Assembly (NCBI GenBank): GCA_030591565.1
Contig: JAUVAU010000018.1
Coordinates: 1 to 39,894, forward strand
Reading direction: 5' to 3'
From: Deltaproteobacteria bacterium
GTDB lineage: Bacteria > Desulfobacterota > Deferrisomatia > Deferrisomatales > BM512
Length of the DNA stretch: 39,894 nucleotides
Shown here: in pieces, positions 32,122 through 39,786 of the stretch
How the letters are laid out: every line of letters begins with the position of its first letter
Numbering within the stretch: the first letter of the stretch is position 1
Position numbers and translations under genes: made by a program
The notes under the pieces: model-generated
The model's input: only the letters and a program-made list of their open reading frames with translations
Database searches by the model: none
What the model was told of the DNA's origin: nothing

Positions 32122-32873
32122 TGGTCCACAACCTCCCCCAGGGTAGCCCTCAATACGTTCGGCACTTCAAACTCCTTCTGTCCAGCTCCGTAGCCCACGT
32201 TACCCACCACCATCCGGGGTTGCGCGCCCCACTCGTTGCAGTAATGGACCATCAGGGCCGCTCCAGTAGGTGTGGTAAGCTCGCCCTCCACCTCTCCGGG
32301 CATTACCGGTATCCCCTTCAAAAGCTCGAGGGTGGCCGGAGCCGGCACTGGCAGCACACCGTGGGCGGTGTCCACCTGCCCCGTGCCAAGGTGCAGCGGC
32401 GAGGAGGCGACTATATCCACGTTGGCCCACCTCAGCGCCTCGGCCGCCGCGACCGCGTCTACTATCGTGTCCGCCGCGCCGATCTCATGGAAATGCAGAT
32501 CCTCCAACCCGACCCCGTGAACCTTCGCTTCAACACGGGCGATGCTCATTATAACAGCAATGGCGCCTACTTTTACCTCTTCATCCAATGGCGCCCTCTC
32601 GATGATTCCCAACAGGTCGGCCGGTCTGCGCAGCGGTTGGCCTGTGAGCGTCTCCACCGGCAAGCCCGTAGCGCTATCCACGACCTTGAAGCTGGTGGCC
32701 GGGATGCCTCCTTTTTTTACTTTTCCAATCTCGACAGCCACACCGTCAAGGCCAAGGGCAGCCACCGACTGGCTCAACACCTCGGGCGGCATGCCCAGAT
32801 CAAGTATCGCTGCGACAAACATGTCGCCAGACACGCCCGACACCCCGTCAAAGTAGAGTATCCGCATGGTCAT
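32118..32873 (-). CDS. larC: Nickel-pincer cofactor protein LarC, LarC1 domain only
   Basis: The 251-aa product is the N-terminal (LarC1/DUF111) half of LarC: MRILYFDGVSGVSGDMFVAAILDLG, VEAKVHGVGLEDLHFHEIGAADTIVD, SSPLHLGTGQVDTAHGVLPVPAPATLELL, EGELTTPTGAAL and VGNVGYGAGQKEFEVPNVLRATLGE. Complete LarC proteins continue for about 140 more residues (LarC2, opening with an ETNIDDMNPE-type segment and binding CTP/Mn); here a TGA follows immediately and the next gene, a secreted protein, overlaps it. LarC inserts nickel into the pyridinium dithio-acid mononucleotide. Without LarC2 this step may need another protein. An alternative start is the ATG at 32867. Confidence 0.87.
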   Translation of the reverse strand: MTMRILYFDGVSGVSGDMFVAAILDLGMPPEVLSQSVAALGLDGVAVEIGKVKKGGIPATSFKVVDSATGLPVETLTGQPLRRPADLLGIIERAPLDEEVKVGAIAVIMSIARVEAKVHGVGLEDLHFHEIGAADTIVDAVAAAEALRWANVDIVASSPLHLGTGQVDTAHGVLPVPAPATLELLKGIPVMPGEVEGELTTPTGAALMVHYCNEWGAQPRMVVGNVGYGAGQKEFEVPNVLRATLGEVVDQ

Positions 32874-32876
32874 GGC

Positions 32877-33653
32877 CTACCCGTTCAACCCTGCGGCGCT
32901 TTTGCGATCGCTTTGGCGATTTATCATATCAGCCATCACACCGGCTCCAAAGCCATTGTCGATATTGACCACCGCCACGCCGGTGGCGCAGGAGTTGAGC
33001 ATCCCCAAAAGCGCCGCGACACCGCCAAAGCTGGCCCCATAGCCTACGCTGGTCGGCACGGCGATCACCGGCACATCCACCAGCCCCGCAACGACCGAAG
33101 CCAGCGCACCCTCCATGCCGGCCACAGCCACGATAGCCTGCGCCTCCTGGATCACCTTCGAGTGGGTGAACAAGCGGTGAATGCCCGCCACGCCGACATC
33201 GTAGACCCTCTCCACCCTGGAACCGAACGCCTCGCAGACCACCGCCGCCTCCTGGGCCACGGGAAGGTCCGAGGTGCCGGCGCAGAGCACCGCCACCAGC
33301 CCCTTGCCCGCAGGAGCCCTCCTATTGAAGCCAACCACCCGGCACTGCTCATGATAAACGGCCTCGGGGACCAGTGACTTTATCGCCGCCGCCATCTCAC
33401 CGGAGGCGCGGGTGCACAGGACGACATCACCCTTTTGGGCAAGCCCGCTAAAGATCGCAGCACCCTGCTCAGGGGTCTTCCCCTCACCGTAGATCACCTC
33501 GGGGTAGCCGGTGCGCATGCGCCTGCGATGGTCGAGCTTCGCGTAACCCAGCTCCTCAAAAGACATACCGGAGAGGCTCTCTACCGCCTCATCCAGCTTG
33601 AGGCTCCCATCCTGCAAGCGCGTCAGCAGCTCACGTAAGGCTTCGGTATCCAT
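32877..33653 (-). CDS. larB: Nickel-pincer cofactor biosynthesis protein LarB
   Basis: The 258-aa protein shares the fold of PurE/AIR carboxylase and carboxylates and hydrolyses nicotinic acid adenine dinucleotide, the first step to the nickel-pincer nucleotide. Landmarks are AKLDHRRRMRTGYPEVIYGEGKTPEQ, VLCAGTSDLPVAQEAA, VAVAGMEGALASVVAGLVDVPVIAVPTSVGYGASFGG and the C-terminal NIDNGFGAGVMADMINRQ. Length and motif order are normal. It is followed three bases later by larC and preceded by a dispersed repeat that separates it from larE. Confidence 0.95.
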   Translation of the reverse strand: MDTEALRELLTRLQDGSLKLDEAVESLSGMSFEELGYAKLDHRRRMRTGYPEVIYGEGKTPEQGAAIFSGLAQKGDVVLCTRASGEMAAAIKSLVPEAVYHEQCRVVGFNRRAPAGKGLVAVLCAGTSDLPVAQEAAVVCEAFGSRVERVYDVGVAGIHRLFTHSKVIQEAQAIVAVAGMEGALASVVAGLVDVPVIAVPTSVGYGASFGGVAALLGMLNSCATGVAVVNIDNGFGAGVMADMINRQSDRKSAAGLNG

Positions 33654-33678
33654 ATCTCGTCAAGTCCTCTTTATTCCA

Positions 33679-33825
33679 GGAGTTTGTTGAAAAACCCCGG
33701 ATATCCTCCGATTGACGTTGTCAGGGGCGAAAAACGATCCTCGAAATACTTATTTCGTATGCCTGCGGTCATTTTTCTTCCCTTCCTAGCCCTCGAAGAA
33801 TCTTCAGGGTTTCCAGTTTATCGTC
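33679..33825 (+). repeat. Dispersed hairpin repeat, copy C (between larB and larE)
   Basis: This is almost the same sequence as copy B from AAAAACCCCGGATATCC to CCAGTTTATCGTC, with small differences in the central loop. On the minus strand its right end encodes the last six residues and TGA of LarE; its left end lies 25 bases before the larB start. Confidence 0.88.
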
Positions 33826-34664
33826 TCGTTGAACGATCCCATTCGGTAGCCTTCAAGGTCAACAGTCGCGTGATTAAAACCAGCCGCCTTTACTGTCGCT
33901 ATCGCCTCTAAACGCACCTTGCCGAATATTTTTTCAAAATCATCGGGGGAAAGCTCAATCCGCGCCACCTCACCGTGGTAACGGACCCTGAAGTTGGAAA
34001 ACCCCAACCGCTTGAGCCCCTCTTCAGCCTTTTCCACCATCAAGAGACGCTCACCGGTCAGCGCCACCCCATAGGGCAGCCGGGTCGCAAGACAAGCCAT
34101 GGCGGGCATATCCCAGGTGGGCAGCCCGTAATGCTTCGACGCCTGGCGCACCTCGCGCTTGTTGAAACCGCACTGCACAAGCGGGCTTATCACGCCAGCC
34201 TCTTTCACCGCTCGCGCTCCCGGCCTGTAGTCGCCCTTGTCCTCGGCGTTGGAGCCATCGAGCAAGTGCTCAATCCCTTCCAACTCAAGAATAGCCCGAA
34301 ACTCCCCCAAGATCGCCTTCTTGCAATGGTAGCAGCGGTCCAGGGGGTTGGCACGGACAACCGAATCGGAGAGGACGTCCAGCTCCTTCACTATCTGGCG
34401 CACGCCCAGACTGGCGGCCAGTTCCTTGGCCCTCTTCGTCTCCGACGCAGGATTGAGGGCTGAAACAGCGGTTATGGCAACCACCTCGCCGCCCAACACC
34501 CGCGTCGCCACAGCGAGCACCAGGGTGGAATCCACCCCGCCCGAAAAAGCCACGGCGACCTTTCCCAGCCCGCCTATGGTCTTGTCAAGACACTCTATTT
34601 TGCTCTTCAGGCCCTTCAGCGTGGAGTCGATGGGGCTACCCTCCACTCTCTTCGTCACCGCCAT
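33804..34664 (-). CDS. larE: Nickel-pincer cofactor sulfur transferase LarE
   Basis: The 286-aa form (ATG 34664) is a PP-loop ATP pyrophosphatase with VAVAFSGGVDSTL (SGGVDS 41-46), ANPLDRCYHCKKAILGEF, DGSNAEDKGDYRPG and PAMACLATRLPYG. The Cys in ACLATR lies where the sacrificial sulfur donor Cys sits in LarE of the lactobacillus type; other LarE proteins use a cluster here. The reaction puts sulfur on the adenylated pyridinium dicarboxylate made after LarB. GTG 34646 or ATG 34670 are alternative starts; all overlap the previous gene. The C-terminal tail INWKP and stop come from the repeat copy C, so the original end has been replaced. Confidence 0.92.
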   Translation of the reverse strand: MAVTKRVEGSPIDSTLKGLKSKIECLDKTIGGLGKVAVAFSGGVDSTLVLAVATRVLGGEVVAITAVSALNPASETKRAKELAASLGVRQIVKELDVLSDSVVRANPLDRCYHCKKAILGEFRAILELEGIEHLLDGSNAEDKGDYRPGARAVKEAGVISPLVQCGFNKREVRQASKHYGLPTWDMPAMACLATRLPYGVALTGERLLMVEKAEEGLKRLGFSNFRVRYHGEVARIELSPDDFEKIFGKVRLEAIATVKAAGFNHATVDLEGYRMGSFNETINWKP

Positions 34665-35196
34665 CCTCATCGTCGAGGATGGACGCGACCAGTTTTTCAA
34701 GATTGACCTTGTCTTGAAAGAGGTCCCTCGCCTTCTCAAAATCGTAGACCTCGGTCTTCTCCATCAGCTCTTCGGCCCGGTCAAACGCCTGCTGGGCGTA
34801 AAGCTGCTCCAGAGCACCCCATCTGGCGTCGGCGAGGTATTTGAGGTCCATCTCCTCGTCGAACATCGCAACCTTCAGCCTGGGCTGGTTGACCAACCCC
34901 TCCAGGGTGTCCAGTTCATCCTCGTTGATGAGGTCGAAGTAGGTCTCGCCTACCAACTCGCCGGTATTGTCGTCCGCGCACTTTATGCACATGCAGGCCA
35001 CAGGCCCCTGATCGGTCTGCTCCACAAGCCAACCCACGCCGACCGTAGCTTTCGCCTTGGCGAGACCATCAATCAGATCGGCGGTGGACTTTACGATAAC
35101 CACCGTCTCCGAGCCATTTCCCAGGTCCAGGGTCACACAGACCAGCGCGTAGGCGGCCTGATCAAGATAACTCTTAAGCTCTTCGGATAATTTCAA
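34636..35196 (-). CDS. Hypothetical acidic protein
   Basis: The 186-aa product starts at a TTG that overlaps the previous stop by four bases (TTGA); the longer frame upstream is only a shadow of the hydrolase gene. The N-terminal half is alpha/beta (ALVCVTLDLGNGSETVVIV, VGVGWLVEQTDQGPVACMCIKC), and the C-terminal half is helical and TPR-like (GALEQLYAQQAFDRAEELMEK) with a very acidic end. It is not recognised. Its stop overlaps the start of larE, so it is probably translated together with the Lar proteins. Confidence 0.75.
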   Translation of the reverse strand: MKLSEELKSYLDQAAYALVCVTLDLGNGSETVVIVKSTADLIDGLAKAKATVGVGWLVEQTDQGPVACMCIKCADDNTGELVGETYFDLINEDELDTLEGLVNQPRLKVAMFDEEMDLKYLADARWGALEQLYAQQAFDRAEELMEKTEVYDFEKARDLFQDKVNLEKLVASILDDEDGGDEESGG

Positions 35197-35993
35197 TCTT
35201 CCCTCTCCACAGCTGGCGCAGGTTGCGCAAATTGCATGAGGCGAGTGGTAAGCCACCCGGGGTGGCTTGCACAGAGAAAATGATCGGCGCCTCCCACAAG
35301 GTGAAACTCCGCATTGGGCAGCCCCGCCATCAACGCACGCCAATACCGTCCGGGCGCTATGAAATCCTTCCCGCCCGCCACCACAAGGGTCGGCACCGTG
35401 ATCTTGCCCAGCTCCCCTCGCATGTCAGTCGTCATCAACTCATATAATATTTTGACCATCGTGGGCCGGTCGGCCAGGGCAAGCATATCTTCAACCAGCT
35501 CAAGCGCTTCGGTGCCCGACACCAGCTTCTTCAAGCTCAGTCCCGCGTTGAACTGGAGAAACTCGGCGACCAACCTGCCGACCACCCCCTTCAACAGCCA
35601 GGAACTCTTGCCCCTCCAGCCCTCCCCCCAACAGGAAGAGGTACACAGCAGCCCCAGTTTTCCAACCAGCTCGGGGTAGCGCAACGCGACATTGAGAGCC
35701 AATGTCCCCCCCATCGAGTAGCCAACCAGCGTCACTTTCCCTAGCCCAAAACTACGTATTTTCTCCGCTATCCAGTCGCCATAGGAGTCCAGCACCCTGC
35801 CCGGAGGAGAAAAAATTGGCTCCAGACCGCCAAAACCTGGCAACGTGAGAGCGAAAACGTGATATTCTACGCTCAGTCCGGGTTCTTGGAGGAACCACAT
35901 GCGGCCATCGACCCCGAGACCATGCACCAAGACTATCGGCTCTTTGCCAAAGCCACTTGATTCTATTTTTTCAGGAGTACCGTTTTGAGACAT
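35193..35993 (-). CDS. Alpha/beta-hydrolase fold protein
   Basis: The 266-aa protein has the oxyanion loop VLVHGLGVDG, nucleophile elbow VGYSMGG (Ser93), acidic residue in VVAGGKDFIAPG and His in VGGADHFLCASHP: a complete catalytic triad. The cap domain lies around residues 115-190. No signal peptide is present. It is the first gene of the minus-strand series that leads into larE, larB and larC. The ATG at 35993 was chosen because no ATG or good site lies between it and the first beta strand; this makes it overlap the start of the divergent thioredoxin gene by nine bases. The substrate is unknown. Confidence 0.85.
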   Translation of the reverse strand: MSQNGTPEKIESSGFGKEPIVLVHGLGVDGRMWFLQEPGLSVEYHVFALTLPGFGGLEPIFSPPGRVLDSYGDWIAEKIRSFGLGKVTLVGYSMGGTLALNVALRYPELVGKLGLLCTSSCWGEGWRGKSSWLLKGVVGRLVAEFLQFNAGLSLKKLVSGTEALELVEDMLALADRPTMVKILYELMTTDMRGELGKITVPTLVVAGGKDFIAPGRYWRALMAGLPNAEFHLVGGADHFLCASHPGWLTTRLMQFAQPAPAVERED

Positions 35994-36602
35994 TCCAAAG
36001 CCCTGTTGCTTTTGCTTCTTTTGGTTTCGTTGACCGCGTCGCCGCTTTTCGCCACAGAAAGGCCACCGTCGGCCTCCAACGGCAACGTGCGCATAGGCGA
36101 CAAAGCACCCGCCTTCGATCTTACCACCATCGACGGCAAAAAAGTGAGTATGGAGGAGTCCATAGGCAAAAAGGCCACCATCATCGTCTTCTGGAGTTTC
36201 TTCTGCTTCCCCTGCCAGGCCGAGATGCCCATACTGCAGGCGATGTACGATGAACTCGTCGCCGACAACGTGTCGCTCATCGCCATAAGCCTCGACGGCC
36301 CCCAATACGACGATCTCGTGCTGCCCTTCCTCAAAGAGAACAAGATCACCTTCCCCGTCGCCTACGACAGGGAGACGGCGGAATTTTTTGAGACAGCCGA
36401 TAAATTCGGCGTGGTCGGCACCCCCTCCACCTTCATCCTCGACGACACGGGCCGCATTCGCTTCATGCACCTCGGCAGGCTGGAGGCTTCAGTGTTAAGG
36501 GGGATCATCGACAGTGTGGACACCAAGAGTTTCTGTGCCGACATCATCAAGACCACCTCATCCAAAAAGGTCCCCGACGTTTCAGCGGACAAAGAAGAAT
36601 AG
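35985..36602 (+). CDS. TlpA/ResA-like periplasmic thioredoxin
   Basis: The 205-aa product starts at a TTG (35985) eight bases after AGGAG. A signal peptide (KALLLLLLLVSLTASPLFA) is followed by GDKAPAFDLTTIDGKKVSM and the thioredoxin-fold active site WSFFCFPCQAEMP (C74-C77, CFPC). VVGTPSTFILDDTGRI contains the cis-Pro. Such proteins reduce periplasmic disulfides, often for cytochrome c maturation. Its start region overlaps that of the divergent hydrolase. A third Cys near the end (SFCADI) is extra. Confidence 0.88.
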   Translation: MRHSKALLLLLLLVSLTASPLFATERPPSASNGNVRIGDKAPAFDLTTIDGKKVSMEESIGKKATIIVFWSFFCFPCQAEMPILQAMYDELVADNVSLIAISLDGPQYDDLVLPFLKENKITFPVAYDRETAEFFETADKFGVVGTPSTFILDDTGRIRFMHLGRLEASVLRGIIDSVDTKSFCADIIKTTSSKKVPDVSADKEE

Positions 36603-36904
36603 CACCACTCCCTGCGCGCTGTCCCCCCCGGCTCCCGGCAAACCGCCCTCCATTTGCCTGCAGAAGAGTAAATATTTTTTTACCCGCCCCACCACAATTC
36701 CCTGCCCCGCAACGCTGCCGACTTCTAATCTGGATTATATATTCAGCGTAACTAACTAAATATGCAATACATTTAAAACACACACAAATAGCCGGTGTAT
36801 TCTACGGTATTTAAGTAATAGTTTGGTCAACTTTCTTGACCTTCCGGGAGTATAAAGGTATAAATATACCACCCAACAGATAAACAATTCCCCGGAGGAA
36901 TACT
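36603..36904 (+). promoter_or_regulatory. metY upstream region: promoter with overlapping palindromic operator
   Basis: The 302-base gap is AT-rich from 36720. A near-consensus promoter lies at the end: TTGACC (36836-36841), 17-base spacer, TATAAA (36859-36864). A perfect palindrome GGTATAAATATACC (36857-36870) covers the -10, as expected for a repressor site. The ribosome site is CGGAGG eight bases before the ATG. Nothing else gene-like is seen in the gap. Confidence 0.75.
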
Positions 36905-38242
36905 ATGAATTGGAAACCTGAAACCATCGCGGTCCACGGCGGGCAGATACCCGACCCCACCACCAGGAGCCGCGCAGTCCCGATCTATCAAACCACAAGC
37001 TATGTCTTTCAGGACAGCGAGGACGCAGCCGCTCTCTTCGGCCTGAAACCCGAAGTCTGGGCGCCCAGGCTCAACCTGGACCAGGAGGGGCTGCGCCCCG
37101 AAGACTTTGCGCCCGAAGCCACGGGAAACATCTACACGCGCATAATGAACCCCACGACCGATGTGCTGGAAAAGCGGCTGGCCCTGCTCGACGGCGCTAT
37201 CGGTGCGCTGGCTACCGCTTCAGGTTCCGCAGCCGTCAGCTACGCCTTCCTCAACGTCTGCTCCAGCGGCGACCACATAGTCAGCTCCACCGGGCTTTAT
37301 GGCGGCACCTACAACCTGCTGCGCCACACCCTGCCACAGTACGGCATCGAAACCACCTTTGTGGATACGTTAAAGCACGATGAGGTCGCGGCGGCGATCA
37401 CCGACAGGACCAAGTGCGTGTTCGTGGAATCAATCGGCAATCCCGGGCTGGACGTACCCAACTTCGAGGCGCTCTCCAAAATCGCCCACGACGCCGGCAT
37501 ACCGCTGTTCGTGGACAACACCGTACCCACCCCCTATCAGCTGAACCCCGCCGAATATGGGGCCGACATTATTCTCTACTCCCTGACCAAGTTTTGCGGC
37601 GGACACGGCAACTCCATAGGCGGCGCCATCGTCGATGCGGGAAACTTCGACTGGAAAAGCTCGGACAAGTTCCCCGTCTTCACCGAGCCGGACCCCTCCT
37701 ACGGAGGAATAGTCTGGGCCGACGCGGTGGGCAAAGCCTCCTTCGTCATCCGCGCACGCACCAATCTGCTGCGCGACATCGGGGCCTGCCTCTCGCCCTT
37801 CAACAGCTTTCTCATCCTCCAGGGACTCGAAACGCTGCACCTCAGGATGGAACGCCACTGCGAAAACGCCCTGAAAGTGGCCCACCACCTCAAGAACCAT
37901 CCCAAGGTGGAGTGGGTCAACTACCTCGGCCTGGAGGAACACCCCAGCCACGCGAGAGCCAAGAAGTATCTGAAACACGGCTTTGGCGCGCTCCTGGGCT
38001 TCGGCATCAAGGGTGGCCTGGACGCGGGCAAAGCCTTTATAGACAACCTTGAGCTCTTCAGCCATCTCGCCAACATCGGCGACGCCAAGAGTCTGGCGAT
38101 CCACCCCGCCTCCACAACCCACTCCCAGCTAAACCCTGAGGAGCAGAAGCTGGCGGGGGTGACGCCCGACTTCATCAGGCTTTCGGTCGGTATAGAAAAC
38201 ATCGACGACCTCCTTGGAGACCTGGACAAGGCGCTCGGTTAA
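36905..38242 (+). CDS. O-acetylhomoserine sulfhydrylase (MetY family)
   Basis: The 445-aa PLP enzyme of the Cys/Met metabolism family makes homocysteine from O-acetylhomoserine and sulfide. Signatures: ETIAVHGGQ at the start, [61 protein letters not shown] and the PLP lysine K229 in [16 protein letters not shown]. Between FGL and GNIYTRI there is an extra segment (about residues 48-73, [15 protein letters not shown]...) where typical members have only a few residues. It has its own regulated promoter and a terminator and is monocistronic. Confidence 0.93.
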   Translation: MNWKPETIAVHGGQIPDPTTRSRAVPIYQTTSYVFQDSEDAAALFGLKPEVWAPRLNLDQEGLRPEDFAPEATGNIYTRIMNPTTDVLEKRLALLDGAIGALATASGSAAVSYAFLNVCSSGDHIVSSTGLYGGTYNLLRHTLPQYGIETTFVDTLKHDEVAAAITDRTKCVFVESIGNPGLDVPNFEALSKIAHDAGIPLFVDNTVPTPYQLNPAEYGADIILYSLTKFCGGHGNSIGGAIVDAGNFDWKSSDKFPVFTEPDPSYGGIVWADAVGKASFVIRARTNLLRDIGACLSPFNSFLILQGLETLHLRMERHCENALKVAHHLKNHPKVEWVNYLGLEEHPSHARAKKYLKHGFGALLGFGIKGGLDAGKAFIDNLELFSHLANIGDAKSLAIHPASTTHSQLNPEEQKLAGVTPDFIRLSVGIENIDDLLGDLDKALG

Positions 38243-38269
38243 GAACCTTATCAGCTATAAAAAGTTATA

Positions 38270-38300
38270 AACGGCCCTGGCTACAATAGCCGGGGCCGTT
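38270..38300 (+). terminator. Terminator-like hairpin after metY
   Basis: AACGGCCCTGGCTA (38270-38283) pairs with TAGCCGGGGCCGTT (38287-38300) with one G-U and a CAA loop. The following T tract is broken (GTAATTT), so it may be a weak terminator. Confidence 0.7.
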
Positions 38301-38371
38301 GTAATTTCCGCCACATCCGCGTAGAGTTATGAACTTCTCGAAACAGTGAGCCGCAGCGGAGCCCCACCCCG

Positions 38372-39646
38372 ATGAAACACATCACACTCCTCCTTCTCGC
38401 GATACTTTTTGCCGGCCCGAGTCACGGTGAAACGCTTACCCTTGACAAGGCACTGGAAATTGCGCTTGAAAACCACTACGACATCAAGCTGGCGAGGGAG
38501 GAATCTTCACGGCTCAGTGGTCAGATAACCGAGGTGCGCTCCGCCGTGCTGCCACAGCTATCCTTCGAGGCGACAGCCGGGACCGGTTACGACGAGAGCT
38601 TCGCCAAGCTGCTGGGGACCAGCGCAACCCAGATAAATTTTCACGAAGCCAAGTTCACGGCCACACAGCTGCTCTATAGTTGGGGCAAAGCCTACAACGC
38701 CATCGACGGCGCCAGAATTGAAAAGAAGCGGGCTAAAATCGACATCATCATCGCCAGGCGGCTCGTTAAACTCGCCGTCCACAATGGCTACTATGACCTG
38801 CTGCTGGCCCATCGCTTCGTGGCTGTGGCGCGCCAGCGGGTCGAGCAGCGCCAGGCCCATCTCGACGCAGCACAGAAGAGATTTGACGCAGGCGTATCCA
38901 ACGAGTTCGAGGTCATCCGCGCCCGCGTTGACGTGGCAAACGCCCTGACCCCCGAGATAGAAGCGCGCAATCTCGTTAAAATCGCCGAGGCCAGTCTCAA
39001 CAACATCCTCGCCCGCCCCCAGCAAAGCTCCATAGAACCCAAGGGAGAGTTGGAATACGAACACCTCGCCCCCCCAACGCTGGACCAATTGACCCGGAAA
39101 GCCCTGGCGAACCGGCCCGAACTGGAATCGCTTGACTACTCGCTCCAATCCGCCCGGAAGCTGCTGGAGATAAACAGCGCCGACAACAAACCCACCCTGG
39201 TCGCCCTGGCCTCATGGGGGGTCGCAGCCGAAGAGGTGAACAGGCTGGACGAGGACGCCGAGGTCTGGCAGGCGGCGATAAAGCTGGAGATACCCTTTTT
39301 TGACGGCCTCTCCACCAGCGGAAAAGTGGAGCAATCCCACTCCACCATCCGAAGCCTTGAGATTCGCAGACGCCAGCTTGAGCAACTGATAACCCTGGAG
39401 GCCAGAAACGCCCTGGACTCGCTGGAGGTCGCCCAACAGGTCTTTGAGGCCTCCACCGCCACCATAGGCCAAGCCAAACGGGCGCTGGAAATGGCCCAGA
39501 TATCCTTTGACAACGGGCTCGCGACCACGCTGGACGTCACCGACGCCGAGTTTGGCCTGACCTCGGCGCTGACCGATCAGGCAAAGGCGATGCGCGACTA
39601 CATGAGCGCTAAGGCGGCGCTCCTGGCGACCGCCAACGAACTCTAG
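38372..39646 (+). CDS. TolC-family outer-membrane efflux protein
   Basis: The 424-aa protein has a signal peptide (KHITLLLLAILFAGPSHG) and two OEP repeats: LTLDKALEIALENHYDIKLAREES at the start and LDQLTRKALANRPELESLDYSLQSA in the middle. Each is followed by a strand region and long helices (VEQRQAHLDAAQKRFDAGVSNEFEVIRARVD; ALEMAQISFDNGLATTLDVTDAEFGL). It would form a trimeric channel through the outer membrane and periplasm for a type I or RND-type pump. No periplasmic adaptor or inner-membrane pump gene is visible; they could lie beyond the right edge. The TAG stop is joined to a dispersed repeat. Confidence 0.92.
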   Translation: MKHITLLLLAILFAGPSHGETLTLDKALEIALENHYDIKLAREESSRLSGQITEVRSAVLPQLSFEATAGTGYDESFAKLLGTSATQINFHEAKFTATQLLYSWGKAYNAIDGARIEKKRAKIDIIIARRLVKLAVHNGYYDLLLAHRFVAVARQRVEQRQAHLDAAQKRFDAGVSNEFEVIRARVDVANALTPEIEARNLVKIAEASLNNILARPQQSSIEPKGELEYEHLAPPTLDQLTRKALANRPELESLDYSLQSARKLLEINSADNKPTLVALASWGVAAEEVNRLDEDAEVWQAAIKLEIPFFDGLSTSGKVEQSHSTIRSLEIRRRQLEQLITLEARNALDSLEVAQQVFEASTATIGQAKRALEMAQISFDNGLATTLDVTDAEFGLTSALTDQAKAMRDYMSAKAALLATANEL

Positions 39647-39680
39647 GAGGCTGTTGCAAAACCCCGGATATCCTCCGATT
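39646..39680 (+). repeat. Dispersed hairpin repeat, copy D (left end only)
   Basis: GGAGGCTGTTGCAAAACCCC followed by GGATATCCTCCGATT matches the left ends of copies B and C, again beginning on the G of the TAG stop, here that of the TolC-like gene. The similarity ends at about 39680. Confidence 0.8.
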
Positions 39681-39786
39681 AACAAAGGTTGACAATAGGA
39701 ATCTGGCAGAAAAATCGGCTATTAGTAGTTGTCTGCCTATCTACTTATTCAGCCTGACTGGTCGTTGAGAAGCACTGAATTTTATT

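Noticed and set aside
32090-32130. Programmed frameshift joining LarC1 to LarC2
   Set aside because: No slippery run is seen at the stop, and no LarC2-like sequence follows in any frame; the next gene has a signal peptide.
32025-33377. 450-codon plus-strand ORF
   Set aside because: Antisense to larC and larB, whose motifs are clear; the translated product is His/Arg-rich without domain features.
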